Of a stretch of DNA of 64,000 bases, positions 11,690 to 24,700 are shown in pieces (position 1 is the first letter of the stretch; each line of letters starts with the position of its first letter). The notes below the pieces were generated by a model, which saw only the letters and a program-made list of their open reading frames with translations, had not been told where the DNA came from and searched no databases. The stretch is from Ananas comosus (taxonomy: Eukaryota > Streptophyta > Magnoliopsida > Poales > Bromeliaceae), in NCBI RefSeq assembly GCF_001540865.1, contig NC_033635.1, forward strand, positions 9,342,923 through 9,406,922. The letters are read 5' to 3'. The position numbers and the translations under genes are program-made.

Positions 11690-12217
11690 CAAAATGAATG
11701 GTGAAAATTGAACAATCTTTAAAATTTGAGAATAGAACTTTTGAATTTAAGATCAAGGATGCTGACTTTGATTTAGATAGTTTAAAGTATTTTCTATCAA
11801 AATTTGAATAAATTTAGATTCTTCTACATCGTTAGATTACAAATTCGCTATAGTTGCCATTGAAAATTAATAAGTTTGAAATATAAAATTCTATTTCTAA
11901 AAATTTTAAATATCATAGATCAGTTTTAACGGTGTGAATTGTTGATTTGAACACCCTAAGATTGAAAACGACACTATAGTATCGCAGTCTCGATAATATA
12001 GATAGTATAGAAGCCTAGCTCATAATAATATATACTATATTTTATAAATATAATTAAGAACATATCCATCCTACTTGCAACAAAGTACGGATGCATTGCT
12101 AGTTAGTACTATATAGGAATGACAATTTTTCTACGAACTCGGATCCCTAAAAGATTCGCCCCAAATTAGGCAAAAATTGAAATGATTTTATTCCTGTGGG
12201 GATGGGTGGAATATACT

Positions 12218-14970
12218 TGTCACGCCCCGGGACCGGCGGAGGCCCTCCCGGTAGCGTGCCCAGACCCGCCATATGTCTACACATATAAGGCGTCTACAAT
12301 AAAAGCGGAAGAAAAGCAAGAAATAGAACAAATAAAAGGGAAATAACCAGCAACTAATGATATCAGAGCAAATATAATTCTAACATCTACACCAAAGTAA
12401 AGAGATAAGGGTAGACAACAAAGGAAATCATAAGCAGTACAATATCTGTCTCAAAAGTACAAAAATGGTGGTCTCTAATACACTGGTAAAACTCTCAACC
12501 TCTCGCAAAATAAAACACAACGAGAGGTAGACCACCTAGCGAATCGTCCTCGAGGGAAGCTAGCTCGAAGCAACCCCCTTCCCGCGGTCCCTGGCCTCGC
12601 CCTGAGTGGAAGGCTCTGAAAAACATCGAGAAAAAGAGGGCGTGAGAACTATAATTTATAGTTCCCAGTGGGCAATTACTGACCTCAGCTCTTGCTCCAC
12701 TAGGCCCCAAAAACNACATCGAGAAAAAGAGGGCGTGAGAACTATAATTTATAGTTCCCAGTGGGCAATTACTGACCTCAGCTCAATGCACCACTAGGCC
12801 CCAAAAGAAAAGGGTAAGTACTAAAGCAGTAATAAGAGTAATAGCAACAATAATACGAAAGCATAAATGAAGTGCTGAACCGCTATATCTCAAGTAACAT
12901 GATGTCCAATGCATGAAGTATAAGCCCTAACCAAGCAACCGCGTGTGCTATGATGCAACAATGAAATCGGTAAGTATGCTATATGCACCAAAGCTATATC
13001 ATGAGCATGTCAAAGTAATCCAACTACTAAACCTATCTAGTAGTGATTGTTCATATTCAACACCATGTCGATTTCCATTTCCAACTAAGGACCTACCAAG
13101 GGTAGTCCAGCTTGTGCCGCCTAAGTGCCTGTGGTAGCCCGACATTCCTACTCTTGGAATGTGTCTGTCCCACTCGACCCCGTAGGCTTCTCAATACCGC
13201 ACGAGCGAACGTAGTCGCGTAGGCTAACTCCGGAGTGCCGGCTTGTAGGGAGCGACCCTCACAAGCATGTGCGAATGAGCACAAATGGCAAGCAAGCGTA
13301 GTCCAAGTCTCAAATATCCAATCCTCATGTCTCTAACATGGTATCATAACTAGCATCCCGAAGATCTAGTCTAAGTCACAATGTGAGGTTTTAGCATTTG
13401 CCACGCCTAGTGCCCCTTGATGACACTTAGGCAATTTGGTGTCCAACTTGTAACCCAAGTTCCTCGATGGCCCTACTCACTAGGTTCACACATGTCCCGA
13501 GCTCAATGCCGCTTGATGACATTAGCTCTCTAGTTCACAGTACATTCTAGTTCAATACCTCTACTCATGGCAATTTATGTCATTTTCATGTCCCAGTCGA
13601 AAACTTATGTTAACCCCGTAATGAATGACATAGTCATTTACTCTCAGTACCAAAGAAATTCAACGCTCATATCAGACATGCTAAATCAACCAAGATCTCC
13701 AAGCACTCTCTACTATCATAAGAGGTCCCAAAAATCATCATATATAAACTTATGCATTTAGCATTTCTAAAATCATAATACAATGTATTTTGCATGATCA
13801 TGTATAATAAATATGTACAACCACTTAATCACCAATATCGAGGATTTCTCAATTATATAGGCTATCGGTCTAAACTCACGACGTCAACGAAGCTTGTCGT
13901 ATTGCTCACGGAGGTTTCTACAATTCTAGCACCCTATGGGACATCAAAAGAGGTTCATCCAAACGAAACGTGAAGAGCCAAAGCTCAACTTAAAGCATCT
14001 AGCAAAGGGCAAAACTTACCTCAAAGAACGAAGTCTCTTCCATGCCAAAAGAGAGCCTAGAACCCTCTCATCGTAACTAGAGGAAGGTTTAATCCAACCA
14101 ATGAGCTTCAAAAGCCCTAAAACGAACAATGCCCAAAATAAAAAACACTAAAACACCAATTCTAGGGTATTCATCTCAATGAACCGCTTAAAATCTAAAA
14201 CTAGAGGAGGAAGATCTTCGCCACTTACTCCTTGAAGCCTCAAAGACCAGCTCAAAGTCCTCACAACTCCAAGTATCTTCCTCAATCAAACTCCAAATCC
14301 AGTTTCAGCTCCAACAATGGTGGAAAATAGCTCCAAAGGGAAAAACGAGAGGAAAATCCATCAAAACCATTGCAAAATGGGGATCAAATCAAAGACTGAT
14401 GAGTGTGGGAAGCTCCTTACCTGGTTCTCCCACTATTTCTCAGCCGGAAAAGCCTGGGCTGTGGTGCTGATATTAAAGCCACAATCGCACATATAAGCCC
14501 CTGCGAGTCTCAAAGTGCGAAACGCCGCCTGACCGGTACACGGGCCTTGTACCGGCTACAAGGTCCCGAGAATCCACAACCGGGCTCGGGTTACGCCTGT
14601 TCTGCGGCACTGTACCGGTACAGGCCCGATGGCTGTACCGGTACAACCATCAACATTGTACCGGTACAAGACCATCCTTGTACCGGTACAAGACCTGCGA
14701 AAATGCAAACCCGAGGCTCGGGTTTGCGAGCTCGCGGCTCTGTACCGGTACAAGCACAGCCTTGTACCGGTACAAGCCCGCCAGACAGCCAATCCGAGAG
14801 CTGACCAAAATCCAAATTTTTAGATTTTGGTGCAAGGCTTTGTACCACACTCCTCGGGACACGTGCTATAGGTCGGAACACAGTCAACGACCTACCAGAA
14901 AATCTGGAAAAACTCTGGACACTGTCCAAACACTCGAACCTCGCAATTTGCAAAGGTCCAGTGCGTCACA
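12218..14970 (-). mobile_element. Solo LTR (gypsy-like, reverse orientation), TSD ATACT
   Basis: On the plus strand it runs from TGTCACGCCCCGGGACC to GTGCGTCACA, flanked by the perfect 5-bp duplication ATACT (12213-12217, 14971-14975). The minus strand is the LTR sense strand, ending in GGGGCGTGACA as in the other gypsy LTRs here. Near its sense 5' end (14610-14775) are six perfect GTACCGGTAC palindromes. A single N at 12715 separates two near-identical copies of about 92 bp (12623-12714, 12716-12807), so the true length is probably about 90 bp shorter. Confidence 0.85.
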
Positions 14971-14975
14971 ATACT

Positions 14976-16193
14976 AGACCTTTGCAAAATGACAAGATTG
15001 TAGTATAAGATGATGATTGACACTTCTATAGAGTGTTGGATTAAGTTGGTGTTGTTTTGACACAAAATGAATGTAGCAACGAACTGAGAAAGTGAAAATC
15101 AGCTTAAGTAGTGTTTCTATGCATTTTTCGATACCCCAAAGTTATTTAGGGCGCCTAAAAGTAGTGAGTGAGGTAAAGTCATTCCAAGCTGTAGTTTCAA
15201 ATGCTCAGTTGCGTTGTTGTGGAGTCTAAATGATTTGGGTGGAGTTTTCGGTTGCTCTATTTCATCGTAGCTGAGCCCGAAAGAGGAAGTCGCTAGTTAT
15301 GTACGAATTTGAGTGCCTGAATGTACTGTGGACGTGTGAAAGACATGATAGAGATAACTGAATTTCAACGGGAGCGATGAACAGGTGAGTCATCTCATCG
15401 ATTAAACGAGGATTCAGGTGTAGGGTCTGGGTGCCTAAAAGATTTCGGGCGGCTACAATATGTTTAGAGAACCCATTACAACTACGCACATGAATGTCCA
15501 CGACCATGAGGTTTTGAATGCCGAAGGTTGGTTTTGGGTGTTGAAACTTTATAAGAAACTAAGATCTTACCTTCTGCCATGATTTCGATTTCAATACCCG
15601 GATTATAGATGACGGTCCTAGCTCGTGGTTCGTCCTCGTTCGTGATATGCAAGAAAGCAGGACATTTCGAGTCTAATTCCCTTATCCCTGGAGATGGAGC
15701 CGTCACAAGAAATTGGATTATGATTAGACCGAGACTCCCATATATTGCATATTTATATATAACTTAATGTAAAAATGTTAAATTACGTCCGTCCATCAAG
15801 GACGTGTCCAAATACATACTAACCGTTAGATCTTCCGTATCTTTATAAATCGACTTAAATAGATCGATTGTATCTTTATAAATCGCCTTGAATAAATTGC
15901 GTTGGCCACATCCAACACTGGGCGCTTGAATCTCGACTCTTTTGCACTGGTGGCTGATTTATGAGGTTTTAAGGATTTTTTTTTAAACGTGACTCATCTA
16001 TAAATAGTCTAGGGGTACATACTTTTGCTTTTTTTTCTCACTTTCTACTCCCTGAGACATTGAGCTTCTTCTTCTTATTCCTTCTTCCTCCTTGGTGATT
16101 GAGTAGGACCACCATTGGAGGTAAGCTAGAAGGTGACCTCCCTTCTTTGTTGGAGTTTTGGTAGTGATATGAGGCCTATGTAGTTGGAGTAGT
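14976..16193. other. Unassigned intergenic stretch
   Basis: Mixed sequence with a TATAAATAG motif near 15999 and short minus-strand ORFs (15262-15507, 15482-15706) that I do not recognise. The minus-strand ORF at 15482-15706 runs into a donor-like G/GTAAGA. It could be a gene fragment or part of a retrotransposon LTR. No family call is justified. Confidence 0.4.
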
Positions 16194-17190
16194 GTCACAC
16201 CCCGAGACCGCTAATTGGACCTGCTCAGGCACGTGCAACAGACCCACTGAACAAGCAAAGCTTCCCTACCCATATGAGGCGGAATCATATACCAACCCGT
16301 ACATTCATATACGATAGAGATATATGCGATGTCAAAATACAACTACTATTTTAAACCATTCAACTTTAACAATTTTAAAGTTTACAACTACTACAACTAT
16401 TTCACAAAAACTAAACTATATCGGAGTTTACATATTTTGATCTTTACAATGATTGGTTATCCCAAAATAAAAGGTATATTTAGACTTCTTTCTAGGTCTA
16501 CTACTCCGTGACACCCTTGCCGTGGCCACACGCCTCACTGCGATTGCGGGCTCTGAAAAAAAAAGTAAATAATAAAGGAGTCAGAACTACAGTTAATTTT
16601 TAATAAGTACAACCACCTTAACTGGCGCTCTACACTCACTCCGTCTGAAGAAGACATTGGTAGACAATTAATGAAAACAACAAATATTTCTACTAAGGAA
16701 GTGTGATAACTTTAGTTACAACTACAATACCTCGATATATACAAGATACCACTATGTTACCGGTTGCATGTTTACCCAATTATCTCATGTCTCTAACCAT
16801 CTATTTGATTGGTCCCATTACACATACACATCTTATGGTGAGCCGAGGATATTGTGCTACTCTCCAATTGGTACACACATCTCGTGGAAAGCCGAGGGAG
16901 ATAGTGCAACTCTCCAATTGGTACATACTCACACGTCATAAAGAGCCAAGGGATATTGTACTACTCTCCAATTTGTACATAGACACACCTCATGGAGAGC
17001 CTAGGGAGATTGTACTATTGTTCAATTAGTAGGCACGTGGAGTCGAGGGCGATCGTCTCTCTGAGTACCACAAGTGGAGTCGAGAGGATCGATACTTTGA
17101 TGCACAGTGGGAGTCGAGGGTGTAGATTGACCTACCCAATACATACGAGGGAGTCGAGGGTGATCGGCACTCCCTATTGACCCTTCTGGA
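16194..17190 (-). mobile_element. Degraded LTR remnant, reverse orientation
   Basis: It opens with TGTCACACCCCGAGACC, matching the sense-3' end of the solo LTR at 12218. From about 16830 to 17180 it has four to six degenerate repeats with GAGCCGAGGGA-like and CTCTCCAATTGGTACA-like modules. No other end or target duplication could be found. Confidence 0.5.
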
Positions 17191-17915
17191 AGCACAACAA
17201 AACTCTTTTTTATACCCTAAGTTTAAATGACTTTTATAGGGTTAACAACTATGGCCAATACACATCAATTATTCTCTTGTTTACATTTAATTTAGAGTTC
17301 ACATCTCTCCATGTCACCTTAATCTAGTTTACATTTTATATCCTATTTTTAATTTATTTATTTATTCTTTTTATATATTTATTTTCATGCTCGAGTCGTA
17401 AGTATAACAGTTGACCAATTTGATAAAACTAAAGGTATGTGTAAGTTTATTATTTTCTCATTTATATATTTTTTTTATTTTCTCAGATAACTTTATTTTG
17501 CAATTTCACTCTAATTTTTCTATAAAGTATTTTTTAAAAAAATTTTATCATTATTTTTACTTTTAATTCATCTTAAATTCATAAAAGAATGCAATTTGAA
17601 AATACTTCTGTTTCATGATTTCTTTTTTTTGAAGTTATTGTCACTTAACAAACTTGAAAAAGTAATAAAAATAGTTTTATAATTTTAATAGGCAAAAAAA
17701 TATATTAGTCTTATAGATTCTTATATAAATTAACAGTATCTATCCATATATTAAATCGTGGGTTCCTCCCGAAGCCTCCCCGTGTTTGGCGGGAGGCTTC
17801 AGTGGGACCCTTTTTTTTTTCCCCGGCTCTCTCTCTCTCTCTTTCCCCACCCACTCCCCGGCTCCCTCTCTCTCTCTCTCTCGCGCGTGCGCGCCGGGGG
17901 CGGGTCACGCGCACC
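17191..17915. other. AT-rich DNA, then GC-rich and CT-repeat edge of a gap
   Basis: To about 17755 the sequence is AT-rich and featureless. From 17760 it turns GC-rich, with GGGAGGCTTC/GAAGCCTCCC inverted words and CT runs, and is then lost in the gap. Apparent ORFs here run through Ns and are not real. Confidence 0.7.
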
Positions 17916-18688
17916 NNNNNNNNNNNNNNNNNNNNNNNNNNNNNNNNNNNNNNNNNNNNNNNNNNNNNNNNNNNNNNNNNNNNNNNNNNNNNNNNNNNNN
18001 NNNNNNNNNNNNNNNNNNNNNNNNNNNNNNNNNNNNNNNNNNNNNNNNNNNNNNNNNNNNNNNNNNNNNNNNNNNNNNNNNNNNNNNNNNNNNNNNNNNN
18101 NNNNNNNNNNNNNNNNNNNNNNNNNNNNNNNNNNNNNNNNNNNNNNNNNNNNNNNNNNNNNNNNNNNNNNNNNNNNNNNNNNNNNNNNNNNNNNNNNNNN
18201 NNNNNNNNNNNNNNNNNNNNNNNNNNNNNNNNNNNNNNNNNNNNNNNNNNNNNNNNNNNNNNNNNNNNNNNNNNNNNNNNNNNNNNNNNNNNNNNNNNNN
18301 NNNNNNNNNNNNNNNNNNNNNNNNNNNNNNNNNNNNNNNNNNNNNNNNNNNNNNNNNNNNNNNNNNNNNNNNNNNNNNNNNNNNNNNNNNNNNNNNNNNN
18401 NNNNNNNNNNNNNNNNNNNNNNNNNNNNNNNNNNNNNNNNNNNNNNNNNNNNNNNNNNNNNNNNNNNNNNNNNNNNNNNNNNNNNNNNNNNNNNNNNNNN
18501 NNNNNNNNNNNNNNNNNNNNNNNNNNNNNNNNNNNNNNNNNNNNNNNNNNNNNNNNNNNNNNNNNNNNNNNNNNNNNNNNNNNNNNNNNNNNNNNNNNNN
18601 NNNNNNNNNNNNNNNNNNNNNNNNNNNNNNNNNNNNNNNNNNNNNNNNNNNNNNNNNNNNNNNNNNNNNNNNNNNNNNNNNNNNNNNN
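17916..18688. other. Assembly gap (773 N)
   Basis: Unsequenced stretch, GC-rich on the left side and AT-rich on the right. Confidence 1.
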
Positions 18689-20163
18689 AATTTAAAATTT
18701 GATTTTAAAATAAAACTTAAATTTTAAATCAAATGTCTCCTTATTTCGCTGAAAATCTTTTTAAAATTGATATAAATTTCCCGCCGCGTTACCCGGGCCT
18801 TCACTAGTATATAGTAAAGCAATAGATAATGAATAGGTGGATAGATAATAGAGAGATTATTATAGTTAGTCAAGTTAAAAATACTTTATAATTTTCTACT
18901 TCAATTAGCTATTAGCCATTAATTTTTCCAATCTCATTTGCCAAAAAAAAAAAAAAAAAAAATTCAAACTATCAAAGTTTATGGAATCAAATAATCTCTA
19001 ATTTATGTGGAGTAAATGAACTATAAAAGAAAAAAGAAATTTGGGCGCTCTTTCAAACTGCCCTTTTGTTGAGAGATTTCTGTATGTTTTTAACCAATGA
19101 GAAGAGCGAATGAAAAATTTACTTGTACACTTTATTCATCTCCATTCTAGAGTTTTACAAAAAATTAAATAGTTTTTCGTAAAAAGAATTAATGTGACAA
19201 ATCAGAAAGGTGTAAAAATATATACCCTATTTTGGGTTGTACTAGACTTAATTAGTTAATTCGTAAATAATTCGCAAATTATTCACAAATTATTGAATAA
19301 CCAAATAAAACAGTCCATATACTTTTTTTTTCCCAAATATTTGAAATAATGCAGAAATTTTTGGGTTTAGAGTTATTATTCACGAATAATTCACAATGCT
19401 CGAATTATTCAACCAAAAAAAAGAGGCCATAAGCTCGATTTGTTCATCCTGAAAAAAAAAAAAAGCTTCGCGTAAAACAATGCTTGCCTAAAGTCGTCTA
19501 AAATACCTGATATTTCATACCCGATTTGGACTCTATTCGGACGCGATAAAAAATAGATAGTATACGGGTAAAAATAATAACCCACTAAATTTTCGGTATG
19601 GGTCCGTGTAATTTATACCCACACCCAACTTGGACCCAATTGGAACACGACTTTTAGTGGGTAGGGTTTGAAAGAGTTTTTAAGCCCGGATCCGGACCTA
19701 GACCTAGACCCAGTGAAATACCTGATAGTACATAAGAAAAATTTAAAATTGAGGGATTTTCAATACAACTTATAAATGAAGGGTCTCTGTGTATTTTCAT
19801 CCTAGTGAAAATCTAGTAGCTCTGTTTACTCCTTTTTTATTTTTTTTTATTTTACTCTTTATTTTTTGAACCATAGCTGCTTACAGTTTGAATCTTTTTT
19901 TGAACGAATTTTATTGGACCGGGTGCAATTAATTAAAATACAAGTTTTCAATAACAAGAGGTTTATAGTTTATTCATAAACTGTTTTATAGTCTATAAAA
20001 AATATATACATACGAGTATCCGTATCTGATGTAAACCTGACCCGTATCCGATACATTTCTCGTTCTAAGTGGGCAGCATTGGATAATCACTATTTAGATC
20101 TGCTCAAATAGATCTGATGGGTATAGTATTCAGACCTAGATCTGATCCGAAATTAAATAAATA

Positions 20164-20224
<61 letters not shown>

Positions 20225-20340
20225 CTACCAATTTACTTTTAGGTATGGATGCAATATAATAACTATTCAGGTCCGAGCCGATGCATGAACACTTTTGCGC
20301 TCGCCCAAAAAAAAAAAATCCTCTCGCTCAAATAAAAAAG
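18689..20340. other. AT-rich intergenic DNA with degraded MITE-like parts and a TA microsatellite
   Basis: It contains a poly-A run near 18942-18962, a region (about 19500-20130) with CCGATTTGGA-, GGGTATAG- and CCCGGATCCGGA-like words typical of degraded hAT-type MITEs, and a (TA)n/T-run microsatellite at about 20168-20224. I found no exact ends and no gene. Confidence 0.5.
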
Positions 20341-20600
20341 GGTAAACTTCAAATACCACCCCCTATGGTATCGCACTTTCTCACTTTAGTACTCTACAGT
20401 TTAAAGTGTATCAAATTAGTATTATGTGGTTTTATTTTTAATTTTTTGTCAGTTTTTTCGTTAATATTTTATTAAATTATATACAAAAAAAATTTCATAC
20501 CCATCTAGATTTATCGAATACTCATTTTAGTAACTTTTAGTTTTAACTTTGTCATTTGTNATAAAATTACGTGATACTAAATTGATCATGGTTGCTATTT
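20341..20600. mobile_element. Partial MULE-type MITE, same family as 57828-58417
   Basis: It starts GGGTAAACTTCAAATACC and continues with the CACTTTCTCACTTTAGTAC phrase seen at 57831 onward. Only one arm is clear, and a single N at 20560 interrupts it. Confidence 0.55.
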
Positions 20601-20609
20601 GAAGCTTTC

Positions 20610-20935
20610 CCAATAAAATAAAAAAAAAAAGCCCTGGTTTCTCACCCGAGTCACCCCAGCCTCCGTCACCCCCCTCCACCCCCGGCCCCCGACCGCGCGC
20701 CGCTCGCCATCGAACCCCCGGCGTGGCCACGCGCCGCTCGCCGTCGAAACCCCCCTCGCAGCGTGCGGCCAGCCATACAAAAAGTTCGGAACCCTCCCCG
20801 CCCCGGGCCGGCCGCGCGACTCTCATCATCTGATTCCGATTTCCGAGTTCTGGCACGCCCACTTCATCTGATACTAATTCATAGTTTCTGTGAGCAGAAT
20901 TAACATTTGCTATTACCCGCTTGTTAAGTTCCAAA
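20610..20935 (+). promoter_or_regulatory. GC-rich island, possible promoter/leader exon of the TPR gene
   Basis: This short, strongly GC- and C-rich block (centre about 20650-20820) in AT-rich DNA lies roughly 0.9 kb before the first coding exon of the TPR gene. That exon is preceded by a good acceptor (TTTTTAACAG at 21701-21710). This suggests a leader exon in this island spliced to 21711. It is inference only: no TATA box or unique donor could be chosen, and the ORFs in the block look like composition artefacts. Confidence 0.35.
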
Positions 20936-21720
20936 TTTTTACCGTCCTAGCTATGTTGTTTTTTTTTTTTTCCCCTCCCTTCTTAATATTGATTTCTAGT
21001 TATAAGTTATGAATTATGAGTATTTATGCTAATAGTATGAATCTAGGGAAAAATTTTAATTTAATTCCCTAGTTTTTTGCTCCGAATTTTTAAATGGTAA
21101 ACGTATAATTTTCGTGTAAATCACGTATCCAAATAATTGACGAATTTTATTCATATTATATCCTTACCGAATTTTTGCCGAATCCGAATTAACTAACTAT
21201 GGTACCGGAGAGGGCTTTGTTTTCATTTAGAAATTTTATTTTATAAATAATCTTGTCAAAATTATGAATATAGAACTGACTCTACATGTAGACATAGGCA
21301 TCATGCGAGATATTTCAAATGAACACGGTAATTCTTTTTCCTTGTTTAGTTAAATAACATAATAAACTATTCGGAACACGGCCTGTGCCTATGTGTGCAA
21401 ATACAAGATCGTCTCTGCTTTTATAGTTTTAATAGGTTCATTTATAAAATAAAAAGTTTTTAAGCGGGCTAAATGCAAAAGAAGTTTGGGCTCAAGAGTT
21501 GCCGACTTAAAGCCTCTACAAAGTGCAAAACCCTTGGAAGGATCGATCATGGCTTTTCATTTGTCCTTGTTCGAAAATTTATTCGTAGAACCAAAATCGT
21601 AATCAGTTTGTTCATCCGGTTCAGTGGTTTGAATCCAAGTCCCCCATTTTTCCCTTTGTTTTTTGGTGTTGAAATCTCCAATATGAATCATTTTCCCCCC
21701 TTTTTAACAGGAAAGAAGAG

Positions 21721-24700
21721 ATGGTTTTGATCGAAGAGGATGGAGAATCCTTCGAGGATGCTCTCACTGATGAGCAGTTGCGCGAGGTATAAGTTGTGTT
21801 AAATTGTTCATCTCATGCAATTGGCTCTAAATGCAATTAATTAGAGATTGCTCAGGTTTCTTGGATCTAACACTATTTTTTTGGCTTTCACTTTGACATC
21901 AATGTTGTGCTGGAATAGTTTTAGCAACATCCCTTAGGAAAGAGAGAGAGAGGAAAAAAAAAGAAAATCGTATGATAGCGGGGCTTGTGCTATTAGATAA
22001 CGCTTGAGCTTTCTTTAAGATTCACAAAATTTGTTATCTAACTTTTGAGACAGCCAGGAATTAAGATTTTGTGGACCAAGATTTAGGTTTCGCAGAGAAA
22101 TATTCGACCTTGTATAGTTAGGAAAGGAGTTTGTCGGCGACGCTGTGCTCAAGGAGGAGTGGGACTAGAGGCAGTGGAGAGGAAGGGCTGAGGTGGTGGA
22201 GGGGAAGATTGGGAGCATAAGTTCTATGAAAAATTTCAATTTGGCCCCCTCACTAAAAACTTAAAATTTGTAATATTTTGATTTTTTGCTACAAAGGACT
22301 TATATGAAATTTTCAGAAGTCAAGGGGGAACCATGGCCACAGTGAGCCGCTTAATGGCTCCGTTCCTGTCTAACGTATCGTATCCTCCTCTTTGATTTAG
22401 GCTATTTATGGAACTTTCCTTTTTTTTTTTTTGGTTTCTAAGGATTTAGAGTGGACATGGCAACAAGGAGGGTGGAGCGGTGTTGGGAGTACAGGGAATT
22501 TGGTTTTGGAGTTCACATGCCAAGGTGGAAAGAATTAATACACTTTATTGTTTTAAGCGGTGTGTAACATGCTAGTGTGTTTTTAATGCCATTAGGGCTA
22601 TTCGTCACCACCTATTCTACTCCATACTCTAAGACTTATTTTTCGTTTTAAATCTAGTACTAGCATGACTGTCTTTGTTGGATGATGAACTTTTTTCTTT
22701 ATTGATTTGATGAGTTAGGAAGATCTTAAGGAGTTGAAGAAAATTTGCCCTTTAAGCTACCTCTCTCATTAATATTGCTTTTCTATCATGGATCTTTGAA
22801 GCTTTTATGGATATTCATAATGATATGCAACTCGGCAGTCTGAAATTTGCTTCGTGGACTTGAATTAACATTACATTTTTTTTAACCATATGATGCACCT
22901 GAGGCCCTTGGGATCTTAACCTTGTGTATTGAGCATATTGATCGTACGGAACTTCGATTGTTATGAAATTTAGTTTTATAACAACTTATTTTTCGTCTCA
23001 AACTTACATACGGTAGGGAAACAAAAATGTCCAATGATTAAAGCGAGTTCAAGATGAGTCCATGAATGTCCATAAATAGTGCTCGTTGCTTGTTGAACGA
23101 ACTTCTGCTACATGAATGTCATTGAAGTTCTTGAGTAGCTAACTGCTAGAAGAAAAAAGCTGTTCTTAGTGTTTTTGTATTGACAATTTTTGTGCACATG
23201 TGTTGGTGAACATGCATTATGCCACTTATCGCATAAGCTGTCAGTGTGCTGCTATTTTCATATGAGACTTGTTAGACCAAACTCCCATCCTCATCCCTTA
23301 AAAAAACGCGTGCTGCTGTGGTTTTGTTGTGGGCCATCTCGAGATGGAGGGCTCTCCTTTCGCACTATATTAGTCTTATGCTTATACCCTCTAAAAACTT
23401 AATTGGATGGCTTAATCAGTGTTTGATGCACTCCATCTCAATCCATGCTTTGATTACAACCAACCAACCCATTTTTTGAGAAAGGAAATTGTACTGAAGA
23501 TACTGGTATAGTGGAGTAGGAATGATGGCATGTTTTTAGAGCCGCTGGTGGTTCCATATAGACTCTTGTCAAATTTAAGGTGCCTTTACAATTATTTTCA
23601 TGTTCTCAATCTTTAATGTCCAAACCAACAGAAATTATGGCAAGAAAAATGTGGTGCTGCTGCTATATTTATTTTGCTCATTTATATTATCTTCCGAATA
23701 TATAGAATTTGAATGCATCTTCCTAGTTCCACAAAATTATCAAGGCTGCACATGAAATCTTTCAACCTGTTATATCAATTCTTCTCCAATTATTTGTAAT
23801 AATAGGAGCATTGAGCCTTTGTAAACTTTTGACCCTTTTTCTTGTTATGTCAGAAAGCTTTAAATCAAGCAAATGATGCTAAAGCTGAAGGGAACAAACT
23901 TTTCTGTGCGGGCAAGTATGATGATGCACTGTCACAATATGAAATTGCTTTACAGATTGCTTCTGAAGTGCAATCATCGGAAGAAATTAGTTCCATGTGC
24001 CATGCGAACCGAGCCATATGCTTCTCAAAACTAGTATGTCAAACTTCTTGTTTACTAGGTATATTTAGCTCTATTTTTTGAATGCTTGTTACTATTAGTA
24101 GTACGACGGTTAACGCTTGTAGAGGTAACTGTCACCAACTGTGCTCAATAGAGGAGGCTAGAGATGATGTTTACACAGCAATAAACCTTGATAATAATAA
24201 ATTTTATCGGTTAGTTTGACATTTTAACTTTATGGAGTTCTTAACTTTAGGATAGAGAAATTCTACTCATGAAAGTGTGTTCGCTTTATTCTACTGTTCC
24301 TTTTTGTTTTCTCTTGTTCATGCATGTAACATCAGAAATGCCAAGGGACTATTTGTTGTTGTAGGCTTGTAGAGACTTAAAAGTATATCGTCTCATGCAT
24401 CGAGTTTTTGGCTACATACCTCATCTGTTTCTTAAATTGGATTGAGCCACTCTCGTAGTGACTGCCAACTTAGCCCTGTAATCCGCATTTACTAATGCCA
24501 TCTGGCAACATATTGCGTGCTATGCCCATAGTATCATTAGAAATTTGATCGACTTCAATCTAAAGTTAGCACTTGATCCCAATTAATTGTTGGGATAAGA
24601 TTTTAATGTTTACAGGTTGAATCTACGTGGGAGTTTATCATAGTCAAGACTTAATTGTTAGCAAATGCTCAAGTGCCTTAGTGATTAGATTTCAAGAAAG

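Larger units (their letters stand above)
7318..12021. mobile_element. Outer foldback MITE, split by a MULE-like insertion
   Basis: The left half (7318-7480) and right half (11690-12021) are inverted relatives of each other. Both carry the CTACTATA...TATAGT end, a segment around GTTTCGTTTTCGATC, and the phrase TTGATTTGAACACCCTAAG or its complement. The right half closely resembles 63394-63760. It belongs to the long-arm foldback family that recurs at 30791, 48078, 59806, 61535 and 62845. The insertion at 7481-11689 lies at its centre. Confidence 0.7.

Noticed and set aside
14403..14977. Overlapping ORFs on both strands with repeated LYRYK / VPVQ words
   Set aside because: These come from the GTACCGGTAC palindromes, which read open in several frames; not coding.
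15482..15706. Minus-strand 74-codon ORF with a donor-like end
   Set aside because: No partner exon or domain could be identified; kept only as part of an unassigned stretch.
17758..18727. Three ~300-codon ORFs
   Set aside because: Almost entirely Ns of the gap at 17916-18688.
20527..20934. 135-codon minus-strand ORF in the GC-rich island
   Set aside because: Composition artefact spanning a single N; no recognisable domain, and the plus-strand TPR gene explains the island better.
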